This document shows, in pieces, positions 19,377 to 30,110 of a DNA stretch of 64,000 bases (position 1 is its first letter; each line of letters begins with the position of its first letter). This DNA comes from Pseudomonas sp. S31. GTDB taxonomy: Bacteria; Pseudomonadota; Gammaproteobacteria; Pseudomonadales; Pseudomonadaceae. Under the pieces are notes generated by a model. It saw nothing but the letters and a program-made list of their open reading frames with translations. It ran no database searches and was not told the origin of the DNA. The stretch covers positions 54,280 through 118,279 of the forward strand of contig NZ_JACVVE010000016.1 of the NCBI RefSeq assembly GCF_016648105.1. Direction: 5' to 3'. A program made the position numbers and the translations under genes.

Positions 19377-20166
19377 GCGCTCGGCGCCGGTGGGCGTGAT
19401 GGACTCTGGGGTCGGTGGCCTGTCGGTGCTCGCCGAGATCCAGCGCCTGCTGCCCAATGAGTCGTTGCTCTACGTGGCCGACTGCGGCCATGTGCCCTAC
19501 GGCGAAAAATCCCCGGACTACATTCGCCAGCGTTGCCGGCACATTGCCGGCTTTTTCCGCGAGCAAGGGGCCAAGGCCATGGTCCTGGCCTGCAACACCG
19601 CTACCGTGGCAGCGGTCGCCGACCTGCGCGAGCTGTACCCGGACTGGCCGCTGGTGGGCATGGAGCCGGCGGTCAAGCCGGCTGCGGCAGCCACCCGCTC
19701 CGGCGTGGTCGGGGTGTTGGCCACCACCGGTACCCTGCAGAGTGCCAAGTTCGCAGCCTTGCTCGATCGCTTCGCCAGCGATGTACGCGTGGTCACCCAG
19801 CCTTGTCCGGGCCTGGTCGAGCGCATCGAGGCGGGTGACCTGGCCAGCGCGCAGCTGCGCCAATTGCTGCAAGGCTACGTGCAGCCCTTGCTGGACGCCG
19901 GCTGCGACACCTTGATCCTGGGGTGCACCCATTACCCGTTCCTGCGTCCTATGCTGGCTGGCATGGTGCCGGCCGATGTGGCGATCATCGACACCGGCGC
20001 CGCCGTGGCCCGCCAGTTGCAACGCCTGCTGGGCTCTCGTGGGCTGCTTGCCGAAGGGCCGGCGCGTGGTGTCGGTTTCTGGAGCAGTGCCGATCCGCAA
20101 GCCTTGCGCCGCATACTGCCCGTGCTCTGGCAGGCGGACGCCTCGGTGTCATCGCTCAGTGTGTAA
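19369..20166 (+). CDS. murI: Glutamate racemase
   Basis: A 265-residue cofactor-independent racemase supplying D-glutamate for peptidoglycan. The N-terminal [12 protein letters not shown], first catalytic cysteine in VLACNTAT and second in LGCTHYPF are all present. It is the last gene of the hemA-prfA-prmC-moeB-murI run, in which every junction is overlapped or nearly so. No clear terminator follows before pagL. Confidence 0.96.
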   Translation: MAERSAPVGVMDSGVGGLSVLAEIQRLLPNESLLYVADCGHVPYGEKSPDYIRQRCRHIAGFFREQGAKAMVLACNTATVAAVADLRELYPDWPLVGMEPAVKPAAAATRSGVVGVLATTGTLQSAKFAALLDRFASDVRVVTQPCPGLVERIEAGDLASAQLRQLLQGYVQPLLDAGCDTLILGCTHYPFLRPMLAGMVPADVAIIDTGAAVARQLQRLLGSRGLLAEGPARGVGFWSSADPQALRRILPVLWQADASVSSLSV

Positions 20167-20282
20167 AAAATGTGTGAAAATTTACCGGTCTTAACTGAAC
20201 TATCGTTCCAGCGCCGATTTCTATGCTAATGCCTGATGAAGGCCTGAATACTTACAACAGCATAGGAAAAAGGACGTTTCTC

Positions 20283-20801
20283 ATGAAGAAACTGATTGGC
20301 TTGGCGGCACTCGCTGCCCTGGGGATGGTGCAACTGGTGCCGGCGCAGGCTGCCGATGTCACGTTTGCGGTGGGGCAGACGGGGGACTCGACCATGGTCT
20401 ATCGCCTGGGGCTGCAATCGAATTGGGATGCAAGCTGGTGGCAGACCAGCGTCGGCCGGCTCACCGGTTACTGGGATGGCGCCTACACCTATTGGGATGG
20501 TGACGAGACCGCCAGCAACCACAGCCTGTCGTTCGCGCCGGTGTTCGTGTACGAGTTCGCCGGCGAGTCGGTTAAGCCCTACATCGAGGCCGGCATCGGT
20601 GTAGCAGCGTTTTCCAGTACCGAATTGGAGAGCAACGAACTGGGCTCGTCGTTCCAGTTCGAGGACCGCATCGGCTTTGGCCTGCGCTTCGCTGGCGGGC
20701 ATGAGATCGGCGTACGTGCCATTCACTACTCCAACGCCGGGATCAAGCAGCCCAACGATGGGGTAGAGGCCTACAGCCTGCACTACCGCATGGCGCTGTA
20801 A
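20283..20801 (+). CDS. pagL: Lipid A 3-O-deacylase (PagL family)
   Basis: A 172-residue outer-membrane beta-barrel enzyme that removes the 3-O-acyl chain of lipid A. A signal peptide of about 23 residues ends in AQA. The catalytic triad is intact: H148 and S150 in IHYSNAG, and E162 in DGVEAY. The spacing (2 and then 12 residues) equals that of characterised PagL. The ATG at 20283 is preceded by AAAGGA; a frame from 20223 lacks a signal-like start. It stands alone after a 116-base gap containing AT-rich promoter-like DNA. Confidence 0.88.
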   Translation: MKKLIGLAALAALGMVQLVPAQAADVTFAVGQTGDSTMVYRLGLQSNWDASWWQTSVGRLTGYWDGAYTYWDGDETASNHSLSFAPVFVYEFAGESVKPYIEAGIGVAAFSSTELESNELGSSFQFEDRIGFGLRFAGGHEIGVRAIHYSNAGIKQPNDGVEAYSLHYRMAL

Positions 20802-20813
20802 GCCAGGTTGGCC

Positions 20814-20842
20814 TGTGGCCGCTCAGCGCGACAGCGGCCACA
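20814..20842. terminator. Hairpin between convergent pagL and SDR genes
   Basis: TGTGGCCGCT pairs perfectly with AGCGGCCACA around a 9-base loop. There is no U-run, and the hairpin overlaps the last codons of the SDR-like gene. It may limit read-through in both directions. Confidence 0.4.
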
Positions 20843-21524
20843 ACGCGTTCATGTCCAGCGCTTCCAGCACCAGTTCCGCTTCCCGCTGCGGCAGCCGTCG
20901 CAATAACTCTTCTGCCGCGCCTTGCGCCGTCCATCGTTCTGGCAGCGCCTGAATGGGCGTGACCGGTTTCTTCAACGATTGCGGTGCCACCAGGGTCAGC
21001 GCGATGCCCAGTGCGTCGAGGGTATCGCGCTGCAGGCGGAACCATTGCGGCGCGTTGTTGGTGGCGTTCGGAGATTGCGAAGGTGCGTACAGCTGCAGCG
21101 CCGAATAGCGGCTGAACACAGCCATCACCTGCGGTGCATCGCCTCCGGCCAGCAGGGGCAGGGCGCTGGCCAGGCAGTGCTCGGCCGCTTGCAGGTTACT
21201 GCTGGCGATCGAGTCGAACACCTCGCTGTCTGGCACCTCGTCGCTCAGGTAGTCGCAGGTGCCAGCGTTGACGATCAAGACATCCAGCGTTCCCCAGGTA
21301 CTGGCGATTCTTTCGCTAATGGCTTGCGCCCCGGCGTGCGTCTGCAATTGCCCGGGAAGGCGCAGCAAGGCAGGGCCATGGCGTTGGGCCAGAAGGTCCA
21401 ATGCCGGGCAGGCGTTGCTGCTGGCGGCTACCCGATGCCCTTGCTCGAGCAAGTGCTCCACCAATGCCAGCCCGAGCCCGGCGCTGGCCCCCGTCACCCA
21501 GAAATTCCGTGAGTGCTCAACCAT
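20823..21524 (-). CDS. Short-chain dehydrogenase-like protein with an incomplete active site
   Basis: A 233-residue Rossmann-fold protein with the SDR cofactor loop TGASAGLG (residues 11-18) and the N-A-G motif in LIVNAGT. The usual catalytic Y-x-x-x-K is not intact: after the serine region (FSRYSALQLY) no lysine follows at the expected distance. It may bind nucleotide without classical oxidoreductase chemistry. It is the last gene of a minus-strand cluster with phrB, 17 bases downstream of it. Confidence 0.75.
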   Translation of the reverse strand: MVEHSRNFWVTGASAGLGLALVEHLLEQGHRVAASSNACPALDLLAQRHGPALLRLPGQLQTHAGAQAISERIASTWGTLDVLIVNAGTCDYLSDEVPDSEVFDSIASSNLQAAEHCLASALPLLAGGDAPQVMAVFSRYSALQLYAPSQSPNATNNAPQWFRLQRDTLDALGIALTLVAPQSLKKPVTPIQALPERWTAQGAAEELLRRLPQREAELVLEALDMNALWPLSR

Positions 21525-21541
21525 TTACCCTTACCCCTCTA

Positions 21542-22966
21542 TTACTGCCGGCGAGGCAGGGCTTTGAAGGCCTCCAATGCACGCCGGCGACTGCTTGCGA
21601 GATCGACGATAGGGTCGTAGTAACAAGTATTAGTCAAATTATCGGAAAGCATGAGCGGAGCATGAATGGTTTTGTCGTCCAAGGCTTTCAGGTCAGGGAG
21701 CCAGTGGCGGATGAAACGCCCCTGGGGATCAAAACGTTGAGACTGCGAAACCGGGTTGAAGATCCGGAAATAGGGCACCGAATCGGTCCCGGTGGAGGCG
21801 CTCCATTGCCAGCCGCCGTTGTTCGCGGCCAGGTCGCCGTCTATCAGGTGGCGCATGAAATGGCGTTCGCCCAGGCGCCAGTCGATCAGCAGGTTCTTGC
21901 TCAGGAACATCGCCACCAGCATGCGCAGGCGGTTGTGCATCCAGCCAGTGTGCAGCAGTTGCAGCATCGCGGCATCGATGATCGGGATGCCGGTGCGTCC
22001 CTCCTGCCAGGCTTTGAAGTCCTCGGGCGCATCGCGCCAGGGCAAGGCTTCGGTGTGCGGGCGGAAGGCGCGGTGTTTCGAGACCTCGGGGTAGCCGTTG
22101 AGAATGTGCTTGTAGAACTCGCGCCAGAGAAGCTCGTTGATCCAGGTCTGCACGCCCACGCTGCCACTGTCGAACTCACCCCGGTTGCTGCTCAATGCCG
22201 CGTGCAGGCACTGCCGAGGGGATATCACCCCTGCTGCCAGGTAGGCGGACAACTGACTGGTGCCAGGCTTGGCCGGTAGGTCGCGCAGGTGCTGGTAGTC
22301 CTCGACGGTTTCGTCGAGGAACCTGGTCAGGCGGTCTTGCGCTTCGTCTTCGCCAGCCGGCCACAGGTCGCGCAGGCCGTCGGCAGGCTTGTCGAAGCCT
22401 TCGACATGGCGGGGGATCGGGTCGCTGGCGATGCCCAGCGGCGCCTGGCGGCGCACCTTCGGCGCCAGTGACGGCAGGCTGAGGTGCAGCTGTTCCAGGC
22501 AGGCTTTCTTGAATTGGCTGAACACCTGGTAGTAGCCGCCACTGCGGGTGAGGATGGTGCCGGGGGCCAGCAGCAACTGGTCAAGGTAACTGTGGGCGAG
22601 GATGCCGGCATCGCTCAGCAGCTTGCGCGTGGCGTCGTCGCGGCAGGTTTCGTTGACGCCGTATTCGTCATTCCAGTGCACCGCCTCGACCTTGTGCTGT
22701 CGACAAACCTTGAGCAGCATGGGCGCAGCTTCGTCCCAGGTGTCGATCTTGCGAATCAGCAGCGGAATGTTCAGCGCGTCCAGGGCCTGGCGCAGCTCGC
22801 GCAGGTTGCGCAGCCAGAAGTCGACCTTGCACGCGGCGTCGTCGTGGGCCTGCCATTGGCCGGGGCTGATCAGCCACAAGGCGATGCTCGGGCCGCGCTC
22901 GCAGGCGGCGCTCAGGGCCGTGTTGTCAGTGATGCGCAGGTCGCTGCGCAGCCAGATCAGTTGCAT
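21542..22966 (-). CDS. phrB: Deoxyribodipyrimidine photolyase (CPD photolyase)
   Basis: A 474-residue class I photolyase that uses blue light to split cyclobutane pyrimidine dimers. It has the N-terminal alpha/beta antenna domain and the C-terminal helical FAD domain. The family landmarks QLSAYLAAGVISPR, ELLWREFYKHI, GWMHNRLRM and NGGWQWSASTGTD are all present. It lies 9 bases after the MerR regulator gene on the minus strand. The pairing with a LitR-like regulator suggests light-induced expression. Confidence 0.95.
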   Translation of the reverse strand: MQLIWLRSDLRITDNTALSAACERGPSIALWLISPGQWQAHDDAACKVDFWLRNLRELRQALDALNIPLLIRKIDTWDEAAPMLLKVCRQHKVEAVHWNDEYGVNETCRDDATRKLLSDAGILAHSYLDQLLLAPGTILTRSGGYYQVFSQFKKACLEQLHLSLPSLAPKVRRQAPLGIASDPIPRHVEGFDKPADGLRDLWPAGEDEAQDRLTRFLDETVEDYQHLRDLPAKPGTSQLSAYLAAGVISPRQCLHAALSSNRGEFDSGSVGVQTWINELLWREFYKHILNGYPEVSKHRAFRPHTEALPWRDAPEDFKAWQEGRTGIPIIDAAMLQLLHTGWMHNRLRMLVAMFLSKNLLIDWRLGERHFMRHLIDGDLAANNGGWQWSASTGTDSVPYFRIFNPVSQSQRFDPQGRFIRHWLPDLKALDDKTIHAPLMLSDNLTNTCYYDPIVDLASSRRRALEAFKALPRRQ

Positions 22967-22975
22967 GGAGCCTCT

Positions 22976-23845
22976 CTAGGAATGCAGGGTTTGCAGCGTC
23001 CGCAAGGCGGCCTGCGGGGTGTCGAACAGGTGCAGGCCGGGCACGTCGAAGGCGCGCAGCTGCGCCTGGTGAAGAGGCAGGCAGGCGCCGCCCGCCAGGG
23101 TGGGCAGCGCTAGGCCTGCCAAGGTGCGTTGCAGGGCCTTGGCATCGAGGCGTGGGCCCAGGTGCAAGAGCAAGGCGCGCGGTTGCAGCGCCGCGACCGC
23201 GCGTTCGAGTTGCGTGCCAGCGACCGGACGCTCAAGCACTTCGACCGGCATGCCATTGCTGCTGAGCAGCCAGGCATACAGCCACAAGCTGGGATCCTGC
23301 GGGCGCTCGTGGTCTTCGGCCAGCAGCACCGCGGGGCCGTGCAAGGCCTGGTTGTCGTGGTACACGCGAGCACCGAGCTTGCTGCGCAGCCAGGTGTGAA
23401 AGAACACCCGCTCGAGCTGTTCGTTGAAAAAGGTATGCCAGCGCAGGTTCAGGGCCTGTTGCAACGGCAGCAGCAGCTGCTCGCAGAGAGTGACGGCCGG
23501 GTAGAGGGCCATCACTTGGTTGAACTGCTGGTCGAGCGCGCGTTGCGACAGGTTGGCGATCGCCTCGATGATTTGCGCTTGGCGGGCTGCCCAGTCGCCC
23601 AGGGGGGCGGCCTCGGGTTGGCGGTCCAGCAGGTCGCGAACCTGGCCGACCGAGGCGCCGCGCGCCAGCCAGGCGAGGACTGCCTCGACCCGTTCGACCT
23701 GGGCTTGGGAATACAGGCGATGGCCCTTGGCCGTGCGCGTGGGGTTCAACAGGCCGTAGCGCCGCTCCCAGGCACGCAGGGTCACGGGGTTGACCCCGGT
23801 GCGACGTGCCAGCTCACCGATGGCCAGCAGGGTGTCAGACGGCAT
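22976..23845 (-). CDS. MerR-family regulator of the LitR/CarH type without cobalamin ligand
   Basis: A 289-residue regulator with an N-terminal MerR winged helix (IGELARRTGVNPVTLRAWER, residues 8-27) and a C-terminal region resembling B12-binding photoreceptors. The D-x-H-x-x-G cobalamin motif is absent, as in class II LitR proteins of P. putida (PplR), which respond to light through a separate LOV protein. Gene context with phrB, ybgA and a renalase-like FAD protein matches the light-inducible cluster I recall from KT2440. It overlaps ybgA by 11 bases. The family is clear; the light role is inferred. Confidence 0.82.
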   Translation of the reverse strand: MPSDTLLAIGELARRTGVNPVTLRAWERRYGLLNPTRTAKGHRLYSQAQVERVEAVLAWLARGASVGQVRDLLDRQPEAAPLGDWAARQAQIIEAIANLSQRALDQQFNQVMALYPAVTLCEQLLLPLQQALNLRWHTFFNEQLERVFFHTWLRSKLGARVYHDNQALHGPAVLLAEDHERPQDPSLWLYAWLLSSNGMPVEVLERPVAGTQLERAVAALQPRALLLHLGPRLDAKALQRTLAGLALPTLAGGACLPLHQAQLRAFDVPGLHLFDTPQAALRTLQTLHS

Positions 23846-24803
23846 TGCGCAGGCCCAGGTTTTCAGGGTGGGGCTGCAGGTACGCCTGCTGCAGCAGGTA
23901 CGGGTCCGGGTGTTTGCGCAGATGGTGCTTGAGCAGGGTCAGCGGCACCACCAGCGGCACCACGCCTTGCTGGTACTGGCCGATCACTTCCTGCAGCTCG
24001 TGCTTGTCCTGGGGGGTGAGGGCGTCGCGCAGGTAACCGCTGAGGTGCTGCAACACGTTGCCATGGGTACCTCGGCTGGCGCAGCGGCGCAGGGCCTGCA
24101 TCAATTGGCTGAAATAGCGCGGGCCGATCACGGCCGGGTCGTCCTCGCGGCGCAGGCTGCCGAGCAGGTTGCCGATTTGCCGATAGGCCTGGGGGTTGTT
24201 GGCCATCAGCAGGTATTTGTAGCGGGAATGGAAGCGGATCAACGCGCCACGGCTCAAGCCCTCGCCCAACTGACGTTGCCAATCGGCGTAGGCATACACG
24301 CGGCTGATGAAATTTTCGCGCAGCACCGGGTCGTGCAGGCGCCCCTCTTCCTCGACCGGCAGGTCCGGGCGCTGGGCACAGAAGGCGGCGGCATAGGCGC
24401 CGCGACCGCCCTGGTGCGCCGGGCGACCGTCGTCCTGGTAGACCTTGACCCGCTCGAGGCCGCACGAAGGTGATTTCTGCATGAAGATGTATCCGCAGAT
24501 ATCGTCGAGCTGCTCGGCCATCGTCTCGCCATAGCTGCGCAGGTTGCCAGCGAGATCGGGGCCTGGGGTACGGGTGCCGACCACGTTGGGCTGTGCTGGA
24601 TCGCCCACCAGCCGGATCGGATCGCGCGGGACGCTGAGGCCGATGGCCACTTCCGGGCATACCGGTACCCATTCGAAGTGCGCCTCCAGTTGCGATCGAC
24701 ACAGGTCCGATGACTTGTGGCCGCCGTTGTAGCGCACGCTGTGGCCGGTCAGGCAGGCACTGATACCGATGCGGGGTCGGGTATGAGCAGCAGGATCTTG
24801 CAT
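23835..24803 (-). CDS. ybgA: YbgA-type protein (DUF523 + DUF1722)
   Basis: A 322-residue two-domain protein: an N-terminal DUF523 domain (RIGISACLTGHSVRYNGGHK, with conserved cysteines and the later KSPSCG) and a C-terminal DUF1722 domain (about residues 195-315, YKYLLMANNP). In several bacteria it neighbours photolyase genes; biochemical function is not established. The ATG at 24803 is chosen because GGAGG lies 5 bases upstream; earlier ATGs at 24815-24830 would start inside the putative operator. It overlaps the MerR gene. Confidence 0.85.
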   Translation of the reverse strand: MQDPAAHTRPRIGISACLTGHSVRYNGGHKSSDLCRSQLEAHFEWVPVCPEVAIGLSVPRDPIRLVGDPAQPNVVGTRTPGPDLAGNLRSYGETMAEQLDDICGYIFMQKSPSCGLERVKVYQDDGRPAHQGGRGAYAAAFCAQRPDLPVEEEGRLHDPVLRENFISRVYAYADWQRQLGEGLSRGALIRFHSRYKYLLMANNPQAYRQIGNLLGSLRREDDPAVIGPRYFSQLMQALRRCASRGTHGNVLQHLSGYLRDALTPQDKHELQEVIGQYQQGVVPLVVPLTLLKHHLRKHPDPYLLQQAYLQPHPENLGLRNAV

Positions 24804-24818
24804 GGCGGCCTCCATAAA

Positions 24819-24850
24819 CTTGTACATCAATTAGATCTTGTACAAGTACA
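24819..24850 (-). promoter_or_regulatory. Candidate LitR/PplR-type operator upstream of ybgA
   Basis: Two CTTGTACA boxes start 18 bases apart (24819 and 24837). The second belongs to the palindrome CTTGTACAAG and is followed by TACA. TGTACA-type repeats are typical targets of LitR/CarH MerR proteins, and the regulator is encoded in the same cluster. A similar pair with the same 18-base spacing lies at 25984-26010. Confidence 0.55.
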
Positions 24851-24908
24851 TTGCAGCACAGCCAGCCCTGCAAGCAAACCCCTATTTAGGTGTTAACACT
24901 GCAGCGGG

Positions 24909-25973
<1,065 letters not shown>

Positions 25974-25983
25974 TCAGTTAAAC

Positions 25984-26010
25984 CTGTACAATGCTAAATA
26001 TCTGTATAAG
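25984..26010 (-). promoter_or_regulatory. Second candidate LitR/PplR-type operator
   Basis: CTGTACAAT at 25984 and CTGTATAAG at 26002 start 18 bases apart, the same spacing as the boxes upstream of ybgA. The position, 50-76 bases before the FAD-protein start, suits a minus-strand promoter. The repeats may also influence the divergent TIGR01777 gene. Confidence 0.5.
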
Positions 26011-26023
26011 GTTATTCCGCTTC

Positions 26024-26049
26024 ATAGGACAGGTTGGCCTATGTCCTAT
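26024..26049. promoter_or_regulatory. Perfect inverted repeat in a divergent promoter region
   Basis: ATAGGACA and TGTCCTAT form 8-base arms with a 10-base spacer, between the FAD-protein gene and the divergent TIGR01777 gene. The 18-base half-site spacing suits a dimeric regulator. Which protein binds is unknown. Confidence 0.4.
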
Positions 26050-26129
26050 CCTTATCCGAGAGCGTTCGGTCTAGAAAAGTGCCTTGATCTTAAAAATAGA
26101 CCATGGCCGCACTCTGCGAGGACACAGCC

Positions 26130-27035
26130 ATGCATATATTGCTGACAGGTGGTACCGGCTTGATCGGCCAGCACTTGTGCCAGTTCTGGCTCGCCAAGGG
26201 CCACCGGTTGACGGTATGGAGCCGCCGCCCCGAGCAGGTCGCCCGCTTGTGTGGCAGCGGCGTGCGCGGCATCGCCGAGCTGGGGGATATCGCCGCCGAC
26301 GAGCAGGTGGACGCGGTGGTCAACCTGGCCGGTGCGCCGATCGCCGACCGCCCCTGGACCGCGTCCCGGCGCAACCTGCTGTGGGCCAGCCGGATCGCCC
26401 TGACCGAGCGCTTGCTCGAATGGCTCGGCAGCCGCGAGCAGCGCCCCGAGGTGCTGCTCTCGGGCTCTGCCGTGGGTTGGTACGGCGATGGCGGCGAGCG
26501 CGAACTGACCGAGGCGTCGCCGCCGGTACGCGAGGATTTTGCCAGCCAGCTGTGCATCGCCTGGGAAGAAACCGCCCAGCGCGCGCAGGCCCTGGGCATG
26601 CGTGTGGTACTGGTGCGCACCGGCCTGGTGCTGGCCAGCGACGGCGGCTTTTTGTCGCGCCTGCGCCTGCCATTCAAGCTGGGGCTGGGCGGGCCTTTGG
26701 GCGATGGACGGCAATGGATGCCCTGGGTGCATATAGACGACCAGGTCGCCCTGATAGATTTTCTCTTGCAGCACAGGGACGCCAGCGGTCCTTATAATGC
26801 CTGTGCGCCCGAACCGGTGCGCAATCGCGAATTCGCCAAGCGTCTTGGCCGTGCGCTGCATCGGCCGGCGTTCATGCCGATGCCTGGGCTGGTGCTCAAG
26901 GTCGGGTTGGGCGAGCTGTCGACCCTGCTGCTCGGCGGCCAGCGCGCCCGCCCGGTGCGGCTACTGGCGGCAGGCTTCACTTTCCGCTTCAACGATCTGC
27001 AATCGGCGTTGGACGACTTGTCCAGCCGCCTCTGA
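26130..27035 (+). CDS. TIGR01777-family NAD(P)-dependent epimerase-like protein
   Basis: A 301-residue extended-SDR protein with the N-terminal Rossmann motif [16 protein letters not shown], an internal [21 protein letters not shown] and WVHIDD. C-terminal DUF1731-type residues match the family sometimes annotated as cell-division inhibitor SulA-like; that label is not functional evidence. The ATG at 26130 has GAGGA 8 bases upstream; an earlier in-frame ATG at 26103 lacks this. hemH follows after 13 bases, so the two are probably cotranscribed. Confidence 0.85.
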   Translation: MHILLTGGTGLIGQHLCQFWLAKGHRLTVWSRRPEQVARLCGSGVRGIAELGDIAADEQVDAVVNLAGAPIADRPWTASRRNLLWASRIALTERLLEWLGSREQRPEVLLSGSAVGWYGDGGERELTEASPPVREDFASQLCIAWEETAQRAQALGMRVVLVRTGLVLASDGGFLSRLRLPFKLGLGGPLGDGRQWMPWVHIDDQVALIDFLLQHRDASGPYNACAPEPVRNREFAKRLGRALHRPAFMPMPGLVLKVGLGELSTLLLGGQRARPVRLLAAGFTFRFNDLQSALDDLSSRL

Positions 27036-27048
27036 CATAGGACGCTGC

Positions 27049-28062
27049 ATGACCGATCACGCCCTGCTGCTGGTCAACCTGGGTTCCCCGGCCTCCACCT
27101 CGGTCGCCGATGTGCGCCGTTACCTCAATCAGTTCCTCATGGACCCTTACGTCATCGACTTGCCATGGCCGGTGCGGCGGCTGCTGGTGTCGCTGATCCT
27201 GGTCAAGCGCCCCGAGCAGTCGGCGCATGCCTACGCTTCGATCTGGTGGGACGAAGGCTCGCCGCTGGTGGTGTTGACCCGCCGCCTGCAAGCGGCGATG
27301 GCCGGGCACTGGCCCCACGGCCCAGTGGAAATTGCCATGCGCTATGGCCAACCGGCGCTGCCGGAGGTGCTTGCGCGCCTGGCCGCCCAGGGCGTGCGCA
27401 AGGTCACTCTGGCACCGCTGTACCCGCAGTTCGCCGACAGCACGGTGACCACCGTGGTCGAGCTGGCGCGCCAGACCGTGGCCGAGCGCCAGTTGCCGCT
27501 CGAGCTGCGGGTGTTGCAGCCCTTCTACGAGCACCCCGAGTATATCGAGGCCTTGGTCGCCAGCGCCGAGCCTTACCTGCAACAGGACTACGACCATCTA
27601 CTGCTGAGCTTCCATGGCTTGCCGGAGCGCCACCTGAAGAAGCTCGACCCCACGGGCAACCACGATTTCCAGGCGGCCGATTGCTGCAAGGACGCCAGCG
27701 CCGAGATGCGCGCGGTGTGCTACCGCGGCCAGTGTCTGGCCACTGCCAGGGCGTTCGCGACGAAGATGGGGATCCCGGACGGCAAGTGGTCGGTGTCGTT
27801 CCAGTCACGGTTGGGGCGGGCCAAGTGGATCGAGCCCTACACCGAAACGCGCCTGGATGAGTTGGCCAGGGCCGGCGTGAAAAAGCTGCTGGTGATGTGC
27901 CCGGCGTTCGTCGCCGATTGCATCGAGACGCTGGAGGAGATCGGCATGCGCGGCAGCGAGCAGTTCGTCGAGGCGGGGGGCGAGGAGCTGGTGCTGGTGC
28001 CGTGTCTGAATGATCACCCGGAGTGGGTGAGGGTGCTTGCGGGGATGTGCGAGAGGGTCTGA
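27049..28062 (+). CDS. hemH: Ferrochelatase
   Basis: A 337-residue enzyme inserting Fe2+ into protoporphyrin IX, the last heme step. The conserved substrate histidine is in [11 protein letters not shown] and the acidic W-x-E-P-Y region in [10 protein letters not shown]. The N-terminal LLVNLGSP is typical. The ATG at 27049 follows AGGA. Much longer open frames upstream are accidental. A REP pair follows the gene. Confidence 0.96.
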   Translation: MTDHALLLVNLGSPASTSVADVRRYLNQFLMDPYVIDLPWPVRRLLVSLILVKRPEQSAHAYASIWWDEGSPLVVLTRRLQAAMAGHWPHGPVEIAMRYGQPALPEVLARLAAQGVRKVTLAPLYPQFADSTVTTVVELARQTVAERQLPLELRVLQPFYEHPEYIEALVASAEPYLQQDYDHLLLSFHGLPERHLKKLDPTGNHDFQAADCCKDASAEMRAVCYRGQCLATARAFATKMGIPDGKWSVSFQSRLGRAKWIEPYTETRLDELARAGVKKLLVMCPAFVADCIETLEEIGMRGSEQFVEAGGEELVLVPCLNDHPEWVRVLAGMCERV

Positions 28063-28079
28063 TTGCTTGGATGGCTGAT

Positions 28080-28171
28080 CTGGCCTCTTCGCGGGCAAGC
28101 CCGCTCCCACAATTATCGCGCTCGCTTGAGGGGCGCGGGAGTCCTGTGGGAGCGGGCTTGCCCGCGAAGGC
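28080..28171. repeat. REP-type inverted repeat pair
   Basis: Bases 28080-28111 and 28145-28171 are inverted copies of the same element as at 738-836 (shared core TTCGCGGGCAAGCCCGCTCC). They lie between convergent hemH and uraA and may act as a transcription barrier. Confidence 0.88.
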
Positions 28172-28194
28172 GCAGGGTCAGGTCAGCTCGGGGC

Positions 28195-29469
28195 TCAAGG
28201 CAAATGGTCGTCCAGCTTCTTGTGTTTCCAGCTGTCGTTGCCCGGCAGGATCAGGTTCAGGGCGATAGCCACGATGGCGCACAGGGCGATGCCCTTCAGG
28301 CCCCAGTCGTCCGGGCCGTCGCCGCTGCCGATCAGCACGCCGCCGATACCGAACACCAGGGTCACCGAAACGATCACCAGGTTGCGTGCCTCGGCCAGAT
28401 CGATCTTGTGGCGGATCATGGTGTTCATGCCCACCGCCGCGATCGAACCGAACAGCAGGCAGAGAATACCGCCCATCACCGGGACCGGAATGCTCTGCAG
28501 CAACGCGCCGAACTTGCCGATGAAGGCCAGGCTGATGGCGAAGATCGCCGCCCAGGTCATGATCTTCGGGTTGTAGTTCTTGGTCAGCATCACCGCGCCC
28601 GTCACTTCGGCGTAAGTGGTGTTGGGCGGGCCGCCGAACAGGCCGGCAGCGGTGGTGGCCAGGCCATCGCCGAGCAGGGTGCGGTGCAGGCCGGGTTTCT
28701 TCAGGTAGTCGCGACCAGTCACGCTGCCCACCGCGATGACCCCGCCGATGTGCTCGATCGCCGGTGCCAGGGCGACCGGGACGATGAACAGGATCGCCTG
28801 CCAGTTGAACGCCGGTGCGGTGAAGTTGGGAATTTCCAGCCACGGTGCGGCGGCGATCTTGGCGGTGTCGACCACGCCGAAGGCGAACGACAGGGCAAAG
28901 CCGACCAGCACGCCGGAGATGATCGGCACCAGGCGGAAGATACCCTTGCCGAACACCGCGACGATCAGGGTGGTCAGCAGGGCCGGCATGGAGATCAGCA
29001 TGGCGGTCTTGTAGGGCATCAATGCCGCACCGTCACCGCCTTTGCCCATGGCCATGTTAGCGGCGATCGGCGCCATGGCCAGGCCGATGGAGATGATCAC
29101 CGGGCCGATCACCACCGGCGGCAGCATGCGGTCGATGAAGCCGGTGCCTTTGATCTTCACCATCAGGCCCATGAAGGTGTACACGAAGCCTGCGGCCATC
29201 ACCCCGCCCATGGTCTCGGCCAGACCGAACTGGCCCTTGGCGAGAATGATCGGGGTGATGAAAGCGAAACTCGAGGCCAGGAATACCGGGACCTGGCGAC
29301 CGGTGACCAATTGGAAAAGCAAGGTGCCGATACCGGCCGTGAACAGGGCCACGTTCGGGTCGAGGCCGGTGATCAGCGGCATCAGCACCAGGGCGCCGAA
29401 TGCCACGAAGAGCATCTGCGCGCCCGAAACGACCTGGCGCCAGAGCGGGTCGTTGAAGCCGTCCTGCAT
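28195..29469 (-). CDS. uraA: Uracil permease (NCS2 family)
   Basis: A 424-residue nucleobase:cation symporter with about 14 membrane segments. The NAT/NCS2 landmarks are present: the P-x-x-x-A-P-A-I-E-H-I-G region and the FGGPPNTTYAE motif typical of uracil transporters. The start at 29469 (MQDGFNDPLWRQ) lies 2 bases after the upp stop, so uptake and salvage of uracil are in one operon. A longer frame reaching 29943 overlaps upp and is not used. Confidence 0.93.
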   Translation of the reverse strand: MQDGFNDPLWRQVVSGAQMLFVAFGALVLMPLITGLDPNVALFTAGIGTLLFQLVTGRQVPVFLASSFAFITPIILAKGQFGLAETMGGVMAAGFVYTFMGLMVKIKGTGFIDRMLPPVVIGPVIISIGLAMAPIAANMAMGKGGDGAALMPYKTAMLISMPALLTTLIVAVFGKGIFRLVPIISGVLVGFALSFAFGVVDTAKIAAAPWLEIPNFTAPAFNWQAILFIVPVALAPAIEHIGGVIAVGSVTGRDYLKKPGLHRTLLGDGLATTAAGLFGGPPNTTYAEVTGAVMLTKNYNPKIMTWAAIFAISLAFIGKFGALLQSIPVPVMGGILCLLFGSIAAVGMNTMIRHKIDLAEARNLVIVSVTLVFGIGGVLIGSGDGPDDWGLKGIALCAIVAIALNLILPGNDSWKHKKLDDHLP

Positions 29470-29471
29470 GG

Positions 29472-30110
29472 TCAGGCGTCCTTCTGCTTGGTGCCGAAGA
29501 TCTTGTCGCCGGCATCGCCCAGGCCTGGGACGATGTAGCTGTCTTCGTTGAGACCCTGGTCGATCGAGGCGGTGTAGATGCTCACGTCGGGGTGGGCTTT
29601 CTCGACCGTGGCGATGCCTTCGGGCGCGGCCACCAGCACCATTGCGCGGATTTCCTTGCAGCCAGCTTTCTTCAGCAGATCGATGGTGGCGACCATCGAG
29701 TTGCCGGTGGCCAGCATCGGGTCGATGATCAGGGCCAGGCGCTGGTTGATGTCCGGTGCCAGTTTTTCCAGGTAGGTGTGCGCCTCGAGGGTTTCCTCGT
29801 TGCGGGCAACGCCCACGGCGCTGACCTTGGCGCCCGGGATCAGGCTGAGCACGCCGTCGAGCATACCGATGCCGGCCCGCAGGATCGGCACCACGGTGAT
29901 CTTCTTGCCGGCGATCTTCTCGACCTGGACCTTGCCACTCCAACCGTCTATTTCGTAGGTTTCCAGGGGCAGGTCCTGGGTGGCTTCGTAGGTCAGGAGC
30001 GCGCCGACTTCCTGGGCAAGTTCGCGAAAGTTCTTGGTGCTGATGTCGGCACGGCGCATCAGGCCGAGCTTGTGGCGGATCAGCGGATGGCGGATCTCAC
30101 GAGTGGGCAT
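29472..30110 (-). CDS. upp: Uracil phosphoribosyltransferase
   Basis: A 212-residue enzyme making UMP from uracil and PRPP. The PRPP loop is [10 protein letters not shown] and the C-terminal uracil-binding segment is [16 protein letters not shown]. It is first in the upp-uraA operon. The 159 bases between it and divergent hpt should hold both promoters. Confidence 0.96.
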   Translation of the reverse strand: MPTREIRHPLIRHKLGLMRRADISTKNFRELAQEVGALLTYEATQDLPLETYEIDGWSGKVQVEKIAGKKITVVPILRAGIGMLDGVLSLIPGAKVSAVGVARNEETLEAHTYLEKLAPDINQRLALIIDPMLATGNSMVATIDLLKKAGCKEIRAMVLVAAPEGIATVEKAHPDVSIYTASIDQGLNEDSYIVPGLGDAGDKIFGTKQKDA

